Program-made: the position numbers and the translations under genes
The notes under the pieces: model-generated
Told to the model about the DNA's origin: nothing
The model's input: only the letters and a program-made list of their open reading frames with translations
Databases searched by the model: none
Part shown: piece by piece, positions 9,057-18,900 of the stretch
How the letters are laid out: each line of letters starts with the position of its first letter
Numbering within the stretch: position 1 is the stretch's first letter
Origin: Hyphomonas polymorpha PS728
GTDB lineage: Bacteria; Pseudomonadota; Alphaproteobacteria; Caulobacterales; Hyphomonadaceae
Assembly (NCBI RefSeq): GCF_000685315.1
Contig: NZ_ARYM01000004.1
Coordinates: 1-64,000 of the forward strand
Direction: 5' to 3'
DNA length: 64,000 nt

Positions 9057-9126
9057 GAGAGGGGCCCTGCCCCTCTCCTGTCGTCCCGCTCGATGAACGC
9101 CGCGCCAGCGGGGTTCATCTGAGCGG
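9057..9126. repeat. Two strong palindromes in the convergent SDR/phosphatase gap
   Basis: Positions 9057-9065 and 9069-9077 form a perfect 9-bp hairpin (GAGAGGGGC with loop CCT). Just after it, 9086-9098 and 9113-9126 form a second inverted repeat, CCGCTC-GATGAAC against GTTCATC-T-GAGCGG, broken only by one unpaired T. Neither is followed by a T-run on either strand. They could be non-canonical terminators for the two convergent genes, or a dispersed intergenic palindrome of the kind common in alphaproteobacterial genomes. Confidence 0.55.
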
Positions 9127-9149
9127 ACAAGCTCCGGGCGGCGTTTGCC

Positions 9150-9944
9150 CTATTTTTCGATCAGCCGCTCACGGATGGCATCCTGCATCTTCTCGTCCAC
9201 CTTCAGCGTGTCGACAAGATAGCCATCGATGGATCCGGCCCGCTCATTGATCGTTGCGAAGGCCTTTTCCAGATAGCGCAGATGCACGCCCATGAACGGG
9301 CGGAACACTTCGGCCGGATAGTCCTTGCCCAGCATATCGTTGAAATACGCGGCCGCTTCCGGCAGGCGCGACGCCACGTCCACGGCCGTGTTGGTCAGGT
9401 CATAATCCTCGCGGATGTCGGCCTCGCTCACGCCCAGGATATGATGCGTCAGCGCGCAGAGAATGCCCGTGCGGTCCTTGCCGGCCGCGCAGTTCACCAG
9501 CCCCGCTGCATCCCCGTCGAGCGCCGCCAGATGGCCGAACCAGTCGGAGAACATCGAGGTATGATGCTCCTTGAATGGCGCAGCTTCGTAATATTCCACC
9601 ATCCACTGATCGGCATCGTCCGCGCTCACCTCCATGCGGGAAAGAAAGCGGATATGCGGCGCATCTGTCTCGCGCCCGCCATCATGCGTGATGGTCACCG
9701 GCGCGGTGAAGCGCGTCTTGAATTTCTCCCGTTCATCCGGGCGCCGCAGATCGGCCTGCACATGGATGCCCAGCGCCGTCATCTTCTGCAGCTCGTCCTG
9801 CGAGGCTTCGGCATGGTGGCCGGAGCGGTAGAGCCGCCCCATCTTCACCCGCCCGCCATGGCGGCTGTCATAGCCGCCGAAATCACGGAAATTGCGGATG
9901 GTTTCAAACTTCAGGAGGCGGGGTTTTGTCGTTGTATCAGTCAT
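9150..9944 (-). CDS. Tyrosine-phosphatase-like protein (Y_phosphatase3 family)
   Basis: 264 residues from ATG 9944 (MTDTTTKPRLLKF); upstream in-frame codons are of poor quality. It opens with IRNFRDFGGYDSRHGG, the typical entry of bacterial tyrosine/phosphoinositide phosphatases of this family. The P-loop is VNCAAGKDRTGI, fitting CX5R with the GKDR variant. The catalytic general-acid region is not certain. Related proteins include Mycobacterium PtpB, which is secreted, but there is no signal peptide here. Possible substrates are phosphotyrosine or phosphoinositides. No operon partner is evident: the gene upstream on this strand is 61 bases away. Confidence 0.85.
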   Translation of the reverse strand: MTDTTTKPRLLKFETIRNFRDFGGYDSRHGGRVKMGRLYRSGHHAEASQDELQKMTALGIHVQADLRRPDEREKFKTRFTAPVTITHDGGRETDAPHIRFLSRMEVSADDADQWMVEYYEAAPFKEHHTSMFSDWFGHLAALDGDAAGLVNCAAGKDRTGILCALTHHILGVSEADIREDYDLTNTAVDVASRLPEAAAYFNDMLGKDYPAEVFRPFMGVHLRYLEKAFATINERAGSIDGYLVDTLKVDEKMQDAIRERLIEK

Positions 9945-10005
9945 GCCCACGGGGGTAGCCCGCACCCGCCCGCCCGTCCAGTGACAATCCTGTGTCCACA
10001 GCCGC

Positions 10006-10602
10006 TCACCCCGGGGCAAGGCCGCCCGCCTTCACCGCCTCGAAATAAGTGTTTCCGCCCTCATCACAGCAGGTTCCTCCCAGACACAGACCCTCCTCCT
10101 GCAGCAAGGCCGCATACGCCCCGTGCCCCAGGGACAGAGACCGCCGCCCCGTCAGCGAATCATCCCATTCGCATGCCTCCAGAGGCGCGCTGAACAGTAG
10201 CCGCCCGCCCGGCGCCAGCGCCGTTGCGAGGCGCGCGATCACCCGCCGCTGATCCTCTGCCGTCAGCAGGAAAAGCAGGCCCACCGCAATTACGCCGTCA
10301 AACCTGCGTTCAAACAGGGCGCCGTCCTGGGCTGCTTCGCAGGCCGCCGGGGCCTGCGGAAACCGCGCGCGAAACGCCGCCAGCAGACGCGGCGAGGCGT
10401 CCACGCCCCAGACGCCGAACCCGTCAGCGATCAACCCTTCCGCTATCGGAACACCTGATCCGCAGCCCACATCCAGGATCTGCGCGCCGGCGGGAAGGCT
10501 CGCACGCGCCCAGTCCCGCACCAGCTGCGCCCCGATGCCGGATCGCGCCGCCATGAAGTCTCCGGCAACCGCGTCCCAGCCTTCTGAACGGTCCGCTTCC
10601 AC
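10006..10602 (-). CDS. SAM-dependent class I methyltransferase
   Basis: 198 residues from GTG 10602, which lies 8 bases after the cdd stop. This start keeps EGWDAVAGDFMAARSG, a segment common at the N-terminus of this methyltransferase class; ATG 10554 is the alternative. SAM motif I is ILDVGCGSGVPIAEGL, followed by GVDASPRLLAAFRARFP, and motif III is ALAPGGRLLFSAP. The C-terminus has a CC pair (GGTCCDEGG). Substrate unknown. Its position behind amn and cdd in one transcript suggests co-expression rather than a shown role in nucleotide metabolism. Confidence 0.8.
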   Translation of the reverse strand: MEADRSEGWDAVAGDFMAARSGIGAQLVRDWARASLPAGAQILDVGCGSGVPIAEGLIADGFGVWGVDASPRLLAAFRARFPQAPAACEAAQDGALFERRFDGVIAVGLLFLLTAEDQRRVIARLATALAPGGRLLFSAPLEACEWDDSLTGRRSLSLGHGAYAALLQEEGLCLGGTCCDEGGNTYFEAVKAGGLAPG

Positions 10603-10610
10603 AGCCGCGC

Positions 10611-11012
10611 CTATTTCAGCGCAAACGCATGGGGCAAAAGCTCGGCCAGGGTGTAGCGGGCCTCTGCGCCTTCTGGGGTGAAGCAGAGGATCTCCAGGGT
10701 GCCATCGGCGGAGAATTCCGCCAGCACCTGGCGGCAGATGCCGCAGGGCGTGCCCGCGTCGGCCCCATGGGTGGCCACGGCAATGGCCCGGAAGGCCCGG
10801 TGGCCGGCCGCCACCGCGCTGAACACCGCCGTCCGCTCGGCGCAGCAGGTGGCGCCATAGGTGGCGTTTTCCACATTGCACCCGGTCACGATTTCGCCCG
10901 CGGAAGTCAGCAGCGCCGCTCCAACGCGATACTCCGAATACGGCACATAAGCCCGCCCCTGCGCAGCCAGCGCCGCCGCCTTGAGGACGTCCCAGGCGAT
11001 GCTACCTGCCAT
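10611..11012 (-). CDS. cdd: Cytidine deaminase
   Basis: A 133-residue homotetrameric-type cytidine deaminase that converts (deoxy)cytidine to (deoxy)uridine. The zinc site is complete: C57 and proton-shuttling E59 in CNVENATYGATCCAERTA, and C90/C93 in TPCGICRQVL. The start ATG 11012 shares its A with the TGA of amn (TGATG), which indicates translational coupling; the GTG at 11015 is in frame but less likely. It forms a nucleotide-salvage unit with AMP nucleosidase just upstream. Confidence 0.95.
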   Translation of the reverse strand: MAGSIAWDVLKAAALAAQGRAYVPYSEYRVGAALLTSAGEIVTGCNVENATYGATCCAERTAVFSAVAAGHRAFRAIAVATHGADAGTPCGICRQVLAEFSADGTLEILCFTPEGAEARYTLAELLPHAFALK

Positions 11013-12472
11013 CACCGGAACGGCGGCTCATCGAACGCGCGCAGTTTGCGGCTGTGGAGGGCGGCGCCGCCGTCTTCGCTGAGGCGTTCGAGTGTTTCGA
11101 TCCCGATACGGATGTGTTCGCCGATGGCGCGCTCATAGAAGCGGTTGGCCGCGCCGGGCAGCTTGATCTCGCCATGCAGCGGCTTGTCGGACACGCATAG
11201 CAGCGTTCCGTAGGGCACGCGCAGGCGGAAGCCATTGGCAGCAATCGTGGCGCTTTCCATATCGATGGCCACGGCCCGGCTCTTGTTGAAGCGGCGGGCC
11301 GAGGCAGTAAAGCGCAGCTCCCAGTTCCGGTCATCCGTGGTGACCACGGTGCCGGTGCGCAGGCGTTTCTTCAGAGCTTCGCCCTTCTCGCCGGTGACCC
11401 TGGCGGCAGCTTCCTGCAGAGCCACCTGAACCTCCGCAATCGGAGGAACGGGGATTTCCGGCGGCAGCACCGTATCGAGCACATGATCTTCGCGCAGATA
11501 GGCATGGGCCAGCACATAGTCCCCTATGGACTGGGAATGGCGCAGGCCGCCGCAATGGCCCACCATCAGCCAGACCTGCGGGCGCAGGACAGCAAGGTGA
11601 TCGGTGATCGTCTTGGCGTTGGAGGGGCCGACGCCAATATTCACCAGCGTGATGCCCGCGCCATTTGCCGCGCGCAAATGATAGGCCGGCATCTGGAAGC
11701 GCCGCCAGGGCGAAGCATCAATCGCCGCCCGGCTATGCTCATCCGGACGGGAAATCTCCAGCCCTCCGGGCACGGAAAGAGAGGTATAGCGTGTTTCGCC
11801 GTTCAGCTGTGTCAGCGCCCAGTCGCAGAAGGCGTCCACATAGCGGTGATAGTTCGTGAACAGCACATAATGCTGGAAATGCTCCACCGGCGTGCCGGTA
11901 TAGTGCTGCAGGCGCTTCAGCGAGAAATCCACCCGCTGGGCATCGAAGAGGGCCAGCGGGCGCTCCTCGCCTGCCTCGAAGGGCTCGCCATCGGCCACCT
12001 CATCGCCGATCAGCGTCAGCTTCGGCGAAGGGAACCAGCGCACGAGCTCTGCCGGGGCAATCTCTTCCAGGCCAGCCGCCTGGGACGGATCCCAAACATA
12101 GGCATACGGAATTTCAGACGCCGAGCGCTCGACATACACGTCCACGTCATAATCCCGCATCAGCGGGGTGAGCACTTCCATCAGATAATCGCGGAAGAAT
12201 TCGGGCCGCGTGATGGTGGTGATATAGATGCCCGCTTCGGAGAATTTTCCGAAGGCGCGGGAAATCGGCGGCGGGGGCCCTTCGGGATCATAGACGATGC
12301 GCAGCTGCGGATAGCAGAAGGCGCCTTCATCGCGCAGGCGCGGATTGGGCGGCGTGCCGTCATGCAGGAAGGTGTTGAGGGCGGTGGAAAGGGCGTCAAC
12401 CGCCTCGGCATAAAGCGCCTCGAGCGCTTCGATAACTGTTTCTGGTTTCGCGTGTTTTGACATGGCATCCAT
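11012..12472 (-). CDS. amn: AMP nucleosidase
   Basis: A 486-residue enzyme splitting AMP into adenine and ribose 5-phosphate. The N-terminal ~180 residues are the AMP-nucleosidase-specific domain (FCYPQLRIVYDPEGP, YVERSASEIPYAYVWDP), and the C-terminal half is the PNP/UDP phosphorylase fold (GITLVNIGVGPSNAKTITDHLAVLRP, MVGHCGGLRHSQ, AVAIDMESATIAANGFR). Length matches E. coli Amn (~484). Two start codons are possible, ATG 12472 and ATG 12463; neither has a strong SD. The gene heads an amn-cdd-methyltransferase operon with single-base overlap to cdd. Confidence 0.94.
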   Translation of the reverse strand: MDAMSKHAKPETVIEALEALYAEAVDALSTALNTFLHDGTPPNPRLRDEGAFCYPQLRIVYDPEGPPPPISRAFGKFSEAGIYITTITRPEFFRDYLMEVLTPLMRDYDVDVYVERSASEIPYAYVWDPSQAAGLEEIAPAELVRWFPSPKLTLIGDEVADGEPFEAGEERPLALFDAQRVDFSLKRLQHYTGTPVEHFQHYVLFTNYHRYVDAFCDWALTQLNGETRYTSLSVPGGLEISRPDEHSRAAIDASPWRRFQMPAYHLRAANGAGITLVNIGVGPSNAKTITDHLAVLRPQVWLMVGHCGGLRHSQSIGDYVLAHAYLREDHVLDTVLPPEIPVPPIAEVQVALQEAAARVTGEKGEALKKRLRTGTVVTTDDRNWELRFTASARRFNKSRAVAIDMESATIAANGFRLRVPYGTLLCVSDKPLHGEIKLPGAANRFYERAIGEHIRIGIETLERLSEDGGAALHSRKLRAFDEPPFR

Positions 12473-12516
12473 TGGCGCGCAGCGCGGGAAAAGTCAACAA
12501 CCACCCCCTTCCCCCC

Positions 12517-12771
12517 TCACACTACGCGCAACCGGGGGCCCAGGCCTTCGCCTATCAGGGCCCAGAGGGCCCAGACCAGGGCGTCTACCCGGTCTGGCGA
12601 GCCGGCCTCTTCGGCAGTAACAAACCGGCACATCTGATCTTCCAGCGTATCGAAATGCCCGGCATGGCTGACGCGGCCCTGCGCATACATCGCCGCGACC
12701 GGCCCTGCCCGGCCGCGCTTGCCAAGGCACGCCGTCACCAGCCGGATTTCCGGGCGCGCCTTCATAGCCAT
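12517..12771 (-). pseudogene. C-terminal remnant of a phage/GTA-type large terminase
   Basis: An 84-codon open frame (ATG 12771, TGA 12517) carries the end of a TerL nuclease domain: GKRGRAGPVAAMYAQGRV, then LEDQMCRF, then GSPDRVDALVWALWAL. In phage and gene-transfer-agent terminases this is the last ~80 residues, holding the final acidic residue (SPDR-DALVWA) of the RNase H-like nuclease. The ATPase domain (Walker A/B) and the rest of the nuclease are absent; the frame stays open upstream to 12900 but the sequence there no longer looks like terminase. No other phage gene is near. I read it as a decayed relic; an expressed short protein is possible but not supported. Confidence 0.75.
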
Positions 12772-12973
12772 CACGGAAACGGACGGGGGACAGGCGGGGA
12801 TGACCCGGCCTGTTTTGCGGCGTTTTGCGCCCTGCAGGCGGGGTAATTTTGCCCAGATTGGCGGGATTTCTGCGGACAATCCGGGGACAGAACGGGACAA
12901 ATCCGGGCAGGTCAGGCACTGGCCGGGGACACGGCGGGATGCCGCCCTGCGCGGGTTGCGCCCTATACGGAGG

Positions 12974-14101
12974 TTATTCCGGGGGGCGCAGTTCGGCAGG
13001 GCCGGAGGGGGCCTCTTCGGCGGGGGCCGCTTCGGGCTGAGGTTCGGGCGCGGGTTCTGGTTCGGGGACCGGCTCGGCGGTGATCTCGCCGGAGGGGGCC
13101 GGCTCGCCTTCTTCTGCCGGCGGCGGGGGCGCGCGCAGGGATTCGTCGGCAGCGTTGAGAAGGTCGTTCAGCTCGTCATTGGCGTTGCGGGGCACATCCG
13201 TGCCGAGCTCTTCGGTAGGTTCGCCGAGGGCCTCCTCCCCGGTTTCGGGGGCTTCGGGCAGCTCTTCCAGCACCGGCGGGGGTTTGGGGGTTTCGCCTTT
13301 GGGACGCTCGCCCGCTGGCGGCCGGGGCGCCTCGCCGCCGAAGACGCAGGCTGCATAGCCTTCATTGGCCACGACGCGCATGCGGCCCTGGATGGAGCCG
13401 GCGCGGCGCTGGACATAAGGCCCCGGATTGACGGCTTTCCATTTGTTCGGAGACGGAAGAACAGCGGCGAGCAGCGCGGCTTCGCGCTCTGAGAGGTCAG
13501 CGGCGGATTTGCCGAAGCGGGCCTGGGCCGCAGCCTCGGCGCCGAAGAGGCCATCGCCCCATTCGGCGACATTGAGATAGACTTCCATGATGCGCCGCTT
13601 GCCCCAGACAGTCTCGATCACATAGGTCATCCAGGCTTCACCCGCCTTGCGGGGCATGCCGCCGCCATTCCAGAAGAAGACGTTCTTGGCAGTCTGCTGG
13701 CTGATGGTGGAGCCGCCACGGCGGTTGCGGTCCGGGTTTTTGGCGTTCCATTCGCGGGCCGCCTCGACGGCTTCCCAGTCAATGCCGCCATGGGTGCAGA
13801 ATTTAGCGTCTTCGGCGGCAATGACGGCATGGACAAGGCGCGGGGAAATCCTGTCGAGGGGCACCCAGTCATAGCGGACATCCTGCCCGTCCAGGCCGCG
13901 CTGGGACATCAGGATTGTGCCGGGCGTGGGCGCGAAACGCAGGAGGAGCGCATAGAGATGGAACAGCAGGAAGACAGCGATACCGGCCAGCACAATGCCG
14001 ACCAGGATGCGCCGCCAGAGGGGGGCCTTGCGCTTTGGCGCGGGGGCCTCCGGGGCGGGCGCCGGCGCAAACGAAGGCGGCGGGGTCAGGCTGTCGCTCA
14101 T
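12974..14101 (-). CDS. mtgA: Monofunctional peptidoglycan glycosyltransferase with long acidic tail
   Basis: 375 residues. After a Pro-rich cytoplasmic start there is one membrane helix ([23 protein letters not shown]) and a GT51 transglycosylase domain to about residue 255, with the catalytic [33 protein letters not shown] and [20 protein letters not shown]. It polymerises lipid II in the periplasm. MtgA is normally ~230-240 residues; here ~115 more follow, almost all Pro, Glu and Ala ([30 protein letters not shown]). The ATG overlaps the queG stop (ATGA), so queG and mtgA are co-translated. Confidence 0.93.
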   Translation of the reverse strand: MSDSLTPPPSFAPAPAPEAPAPKRKAPLWRRILVGIVLAGIAVFLLFHLYALLLRFAPTPGTILMSQRGLDGQDVRYDWVPLDRISPRLVHAVIAAEDAKFCTHGGIDWEAVEAAREWNAKNPDRNRRGGSTISQQTAKNVFFWNGGGMPRKAGEAWMTYVIETVWGKRRIMEVYLNVAEWGDGLFGAEAAAQARFGKSAADLSEREAALLAAVLPSPNKWKAVNPGPYVQRRAGSIQGRMRVVANEGYAACVFGGEAPRPPAGERPKGETPKPPPVLEELPEAPETGEEALGEPTEELGTDVPRNANDELNDLLNAADESLRAPPPPAEEGEPAPSGEITAEPVPEPEPAPEPQPEAAPAEEAPSGPAELRPPE

Positions 14102-15225
14102 GCCGGTGTCTCATCCCATTCTGCGATCACCGTCCTATCATGCTCCGAGGGGCGGCGGCGCGCCTTTTCCTCTGCAAAGCGGGCAGGATCAAGGCGGGCG
14201 AGCGCCCAGATCGCCGCCCCGCGCACGATGGGGGCGTCGTCCTGCAGCAGCGCCAGCAGGCTGGCCGTCAGGCGGGGCTCTCCGGAATTGCCGATGGCGA
14301 CGGCGACATTGCGCACGAACCGGTCACGCCCCGAGCGCTTCACCGGGGAGCCGGAGAAGACTTCGCGGAAGGCTGCGTCGTCCAGGGCGGCAAGCTCGTC
14401 CAGGCCCGGTCCTTTCAGTTCTGCGCGTGCATAGAGTGCTGCTTCAGACGCGCTGCTGGCAAATTTGTTCCAGGGACAGGCCGCCAGGCAATCATCGCAG
14501 CCATAGATGCGGTTACCCATGGCGGGGCGAAACGCCGCCGGGATGGGGCCGCCATATTCGATGGTGAGATAGGAAATGCAGCGGCGGGCATCGAGCTGGT
14601 AGGGCGCGGGGAACGCGGCGGTGGGGCAGATATCGAGGCAGGCGCGGCAGGAGCCGCAATGGTCAGCCTCCGGGGCGTCGGGGGTGAGATCTGCGCTGGT
14701 CAGCACCGTGCCGAGGAAGAACCAGGAGCCGAGCTGGCGGCTGACGAGATTGGTGTGACGGCCCTGCCAGCCGAGGCCGGCGCGCTGAGCCAGCGGCTTT
14801 TCCATCAGCGGGGCGGTGTCGACGAAGACCTTCACGTCTGCGCCGGTGACCTCAGCGACCTCTCCGGCGAGCTGTTTGAGGCGGGACTTGATGACGTCGT
14901 GATAGTCCCTCCCCCGTGCGTAGACGGAGATGTTTCCGGTGGCGGTCTCGGAGAGGGTATCGAGGGGGTTGTGATCGGGGCCGTAATTCAGGGCGACGAC
15001 GAGGGCGGAGCGGGCTTCTGGCCACATGGCGGTGGGGGCGCTGCGGCGCTCCAGCGTGGTTTCCATCCACGCCATGTCGCCATGGCGGCCCAGCTCGACA
15101 AAGGTTTTCAGGCGCTCGCCCGCCGGCCAGGCCTCATCGGCGCGCGCGATGCCCGCCGCATCGAAACCGAGGGCGAGGGCCCGTTCTTTCAGCCGGGCTT
15201 CGGGGTCAGAAATCGAGCTCTGCAT
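14098..15225 (-). CDS. queG: Epoxyqueuosine reductase
   Basis: A 375-residue cobalamin- and Fe-S-dependent enzyme catalysing the last step of queuosine tRNA modification. ATG 15225 ([20 protein letters not shown]) gives the usual N-terminus. The two [4Fe-4S] motifs are seen as [16 protein letters not shown] and [11 protein letters not shown], with the family segment GRHGDMAWM and RISYLTIE-like [19 protein letters not shown]-like tail ([18 protein letters not shown]) closes it. The start overlaps the GST gene by 20 bases and the stop overlaps mtgA by 4. Confidence 0.95.
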   Translation of the reverse strand: MQSSISDPEARLKERALALGFDAAGIARADEAWPAGERLKTFVELGRHGDMAWMETTLERRSAPTAMWPEARSALVVALNYGPDHNPLDTLSETATGNISVYARGRDYHDVIKSRLKQLAGEVAEVTGADVKVFVDTAPLMEKPLAQRAGLGWQGRHTNLVSRQLGSWFFLGTVLTSADLTPDAPEADHCGSCRACLDICPTAAFPAPYQLDARRCISYLTIEYGGPIPAAFRPAMGNRIYGCDDCLAACPWNKFASSASEAALYARAELKGPGLDELAALDDAAFREVFSGSPVKRSGRDRFVRNVAVAIGNSGEPRLTASLLALLQDDAPIVRGAAIWALARLDPARFAEEKARRRPSEHDRTVIAEWDETPA

Positions 15226-15883
15226 AATAGGATACGGGACGGGCGGCCTCGAGACGGTCAGCAAGCAGGGGCCGGAAGCTCGGCCGGGACTTGATGCGCA
15301 TATACCAGGCTTTGAGGTCTGGCACGGCCTCCCACTGCACATCGCCGAAATAGTCGTAGGCGGAAAGATGGGCGGCGGCGGCGAGATCCGCCAGGGACAG
15401 GTGGCGGCCGGCGAGATTGCCGCGCGTTTCGGTGAGGGCGTTGAGATAGGTCAGCCGGCCGCGCAGGGCATGGGCGCCGCGGCGCAGCCTGTCGGAATCA
15501 GGCTGGCGGCCGCGATGGGTCCATTGGGTGACGCGCTCGGAGAGGAGATTGTCGGTCACCTCCTCCATGCCAGCCTCCACCCAGGCCCACAGGCGGCGCG
15601 CCTCGGCGCGTTCGGAGAGATCATCGGGCAGCAGCGCGGGCACCGGGCGGACTTCCTCGAAATGCTCGCAGATGGCGCGCGTTCCGCAGGCAGCAAAGCG
15701 GGGGCTGGTGCCATGGGTGGACACCACGGCCGGGGCGACGGCGCCGGGCGCGATCGAGGCAATGTCGAGCTCCGGCGCCCAGGGGCGGGAAGGCACGGCC
15801 TCGAAGGGCTCGCCTTTTTCAGCGAGCACGAGCCGCACCATGCGTCCGGCGGGATCAAGGGGCCAGTGATACAATCGAAGCAT
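15206..15883 (-). CDS. Glutathione S-transferase family protein
   Basis: 225 residues from ATG 15883 ([20 protein letters not shown]). The thioredoxin-like N-domain covers ~1-78, with [13 protein letters not shown] where the GST Glu-Ser glutathione contact normally sits, and the all-alpha C-domain covers ~90-215 with the N-capping [19 protein letters not shown] motif. A cytoplasmic conjugating or peroxidase role is expected; substrate unknown. It leads the GST-queG-mtgA run; the two downstream starts overlap their predecessors. Confidence 0.88.
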   Translation of the reverse strand: MLRLYHWPLDPAGRMVRLVLAEKGEPFEAVPSRPWAPELDIASIAPGAVAPAVVSTHGTSPRFAACGTRAICEHFEEVRPVPALLPDDLSERAEARRLWAWVEAGMEEVTDNLLSERVTQWTHRGRQPDSDRLRRGAHALRGRLTYLNALTETRGNLAGRHLSLADLAAAAHLSAYDYFGDVQWEAVPDLKAWYMRIKSRPSFRPLLADRLEAARPVSYYAELDF

Positions 15884-15951
15884 GTTCCAGACTGTGGATA
15901 ACATGCGTAAACGTTGTATGGAGCCGGCGCCCTTTCTTCCGGATTTTTTCC

Positions 15952-18900
15952 CTAACGACCCATGAACTGGCGCACCGCGTCAGTTGAGAGCGCAAATTTG
16001 GCGAAGGACCATTCGCGATCCTTGCCGAGCGCGCCGAGGGTGGCCAGGAGTTGTTTGCGCCCTTCGCTACGCGTCTCGAGCCAGGCCTCCACGCCGCCCG
16101 CCGAGAGCGCCTCTTCCGACACGCTGGCCTGCAGGCGCACGAGTTCGGAGATGAGGCGGCGGCCGGCGACACGGTCCCAATAGGGCGCATGGGCGAGGCC
16201 CTCGCGCGCCGAGGTGCGCAGGCGGTCGAGCCGCAGGGCATCGCCCACCTGATAGAAGGTGGCGCCGGCCTCGGCGACCTTGCGGCCGGAATGGGCGGCG
16301 ATGTCGGTGACGACGAGGCCCTGGGCAAAATAGTTCATCGCCGAGGCCCAGCGGGCGAGCGCTTCAGGGGCGCCGCGCTTCATGAAGGCGCGGGCCGACC
16401 GCTCGATCCGCGCGGCGGGATAGGCCGTCTGGATGCTGCTGAGGGCGGCTTTCAGCTCGTTCAGCGGGGCATAGGTGAGGCTGACGGCATCCCCGGTGGA
16501 CTTATCCGGCAGCACACGGATGAACCAGGCGGCGGCCTCGCTGACGGCCTGCACGGCCTCGATCTGAAGCTCCGTCTGCAGATCAGCGGCGACCTTGTTG
16601 TCCAGCGCGAAGACTTCCTTGCGGAAGCCGGCGATATCCAGCACGGCGCGGGCCGCCTCGACGCCGCGGATGACGGCGGCGGGCGCCGCCCCGGTGAGTT
16701 CCCGCAGGCGCTGGATGGCGACGGGGCCGCCCAGATCCAGGCTGCGGTTGGCGATGATCGTGGCGATGATCTCGCGGCGCAGGCGGTGATTGGCAAGGGC
16801 CTCGCCGAAGCCATCGATCGGGCTGGGGAAGTAGCCTTTGAGCACTTCGGCAAACCACGGATCATCCGGCAGATCGGACGCGACGATATCATCGAAGAGG
16901 ACGATCTTCGACCAGGCGAGCAGCACGGCGAGTTCCGGCCGGGTGAGCGGGCGGCCTTCGGCGGCGCGGGCCTGCATCTCCTGGGTGGAGGGGAGCCCTT
17001 CGAGCGGACGGTTGAGCACGCCGCGCTCTTCCAGATAGACCATCACCCGCTCGAGCGCTTCATGGTCTTCGGAGGCGGTGGCCTCTGCCAGGGTCAGCGT
17101 GTTGGTCTGGTCATAGTTATGCGTGAGCACGAGGCGGGCGACATCATCGGTCATCTGCGCCAGCATCGGGTTGCGGTCTGCCTCCTTCAGGGCGCCGAGG
17201 CGGATAGCCTCCGCGGCGAGGATCTTGATGTTCACTTCGTGGTCGGACGAATCCACACCGGCCGAGTTGTCGATGGCATCGGTGTTGAGGCGCCCGCCGG
17301 CAAGGGCGAACTCGATCCGGGCGGCCTGGGTCATGCCGAGATTGGCCCCTTCCCCGATGACCTTGGCCTTCAGATCCCGGCCATTGACGCGCACGCCGTC
17401 ATTGGCGCGGTCGCCGACATCGGCGTGGCTTTCATGGGCAGCCTTCACATAGGTGCCGATGCCGCCGAACCATAGGAGATCTGCCTCTGCCTTGAGCAGC
17501 GCGTTGATCAGCTCGTCCGGGGTGACGACATCCTTGCTGATACCGGCGAGCGACTTGATCTCCGGCGTCAGCGTGATCGACTTGGCCGAGCGCTCGAAGA
17601 TGCCGCCGCCCTTGGAGATGAGCTTTGTGTTGTAGTCTGCCCAGCTTGAGCGCGGCAGGGCGAACATGCGTTCGCGCTCGGCCAGGTTTTTCTTCGCGTC
17701 GCCCGGATTGGGGTCGAGGAAGATGTGCATGTGGTTGAAGGCGGCCACGAGGCGGATTTCCGGCGACAGCAGCATGCCATTGCCGAACACATCGCCCGAC
17801 ATGTCGCCCACGCCGATGACGGTGAAGGGCTCGGTCTGGATGTCGCGGCCCATTTCGCGGAAGTGGCGCTTGACCGCTTCCCAGGCACCGCGCGCGGTGA
17901 TGCCCATTTTCTTGTGGTCATACCCGGCCGAGCCGCCCGAGGCGAAGGCGTCGCCCAGCCAGTGGCCCTTTTCAAGGCTGATGGCGTTGGCGGTGTCGGA
18001 GAAGGTAGCGGTGCCCTTGTCGGCGGCGACCACGAGATAGGGGTCTTCCCCATCCCAGATGACCGTACGCGGAGGATGCACGACCTTGCCTTCGATGATG
18101 TTGTCGGTGACGCCGAGCAGCGCGGTGATGAACTGCTTGTAGGCGTCGCGCCCGCTTTCAAACCAGGCGTCGCGGTCTGACCGGTCGGCGAGCTGTTTGG
18201 GATAGAAGCCGCCCTTGGAGCCGACCGGCACGATGACGGCGTTCTTCACCTGCTGGGCCTTGACGAGGCCGAGGACTTCGGTGCGGTAATCCGACGGGCG
18301 GTCTGACCAGCGCAGGCCGCCGCGCGCCACCGGGCCGAAGCGCAGGTGGACGCCCTCCACTTTCGGGCTGTGCATGAAGATTTCGCGGAAGGGTTTGGGC
18401 TCGGGCAGGTCTGCCAGCTCGCGGCTGGCCACCTTGAAGCTGATGAAGGGGCGGACGCCGCCAGTCTCGTCTTCCTGGTAGAAGTTCGTACGCTGAATGG
18501 CTTCGACGAGGTGGAACAGCCGGCGCAGGACGATATCGTCTGCCAGGCTGACGACATCCTTCATCGCGTCTTCAAACCTGGCCACCAACGCGGCCTGCGC
18601 CTTCTTGCGCGCGTCCAGGGACTTGTGCGCCTCCGGATCAAAGCGGGCGGCGAAAAGATCAAGCAGCAGGCGGGTGACGGCGGGGTAGCGGGCGAGCGCG
18701 GCTTCCTGGACTTCCTGAGGCTGGTCAAGGCCGCTCTGGCGGCGATAGGAGGCGAGCGCGCGGATCAGCGCGGCCTGACGCCAGCTTGCCCCGGCCACCA
18801 GCACCAGCTTGTTGAAGCCATCATTTTCGGCGCTGCCGCCCCAGACGGCCAGGAAGGCCTGCTCGAAGGCATGGGCGATGTTTTCCAGCGCGAGGGCCGA

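Noticed and set aside
12772-12973. N-terminal extension of the terminase remnant up to 12900, and the rest of this gap
   Set aside because: The frame stays open but residues no longer resemble terminase, and no other gene or repeat is visible up to mtgA.
16051-17475. A 474-codon plus-strand frame over the 3' half of gdhZ
   Set aside because: Same reason: Gly/Asp/His-rich shadow translation without domain content.
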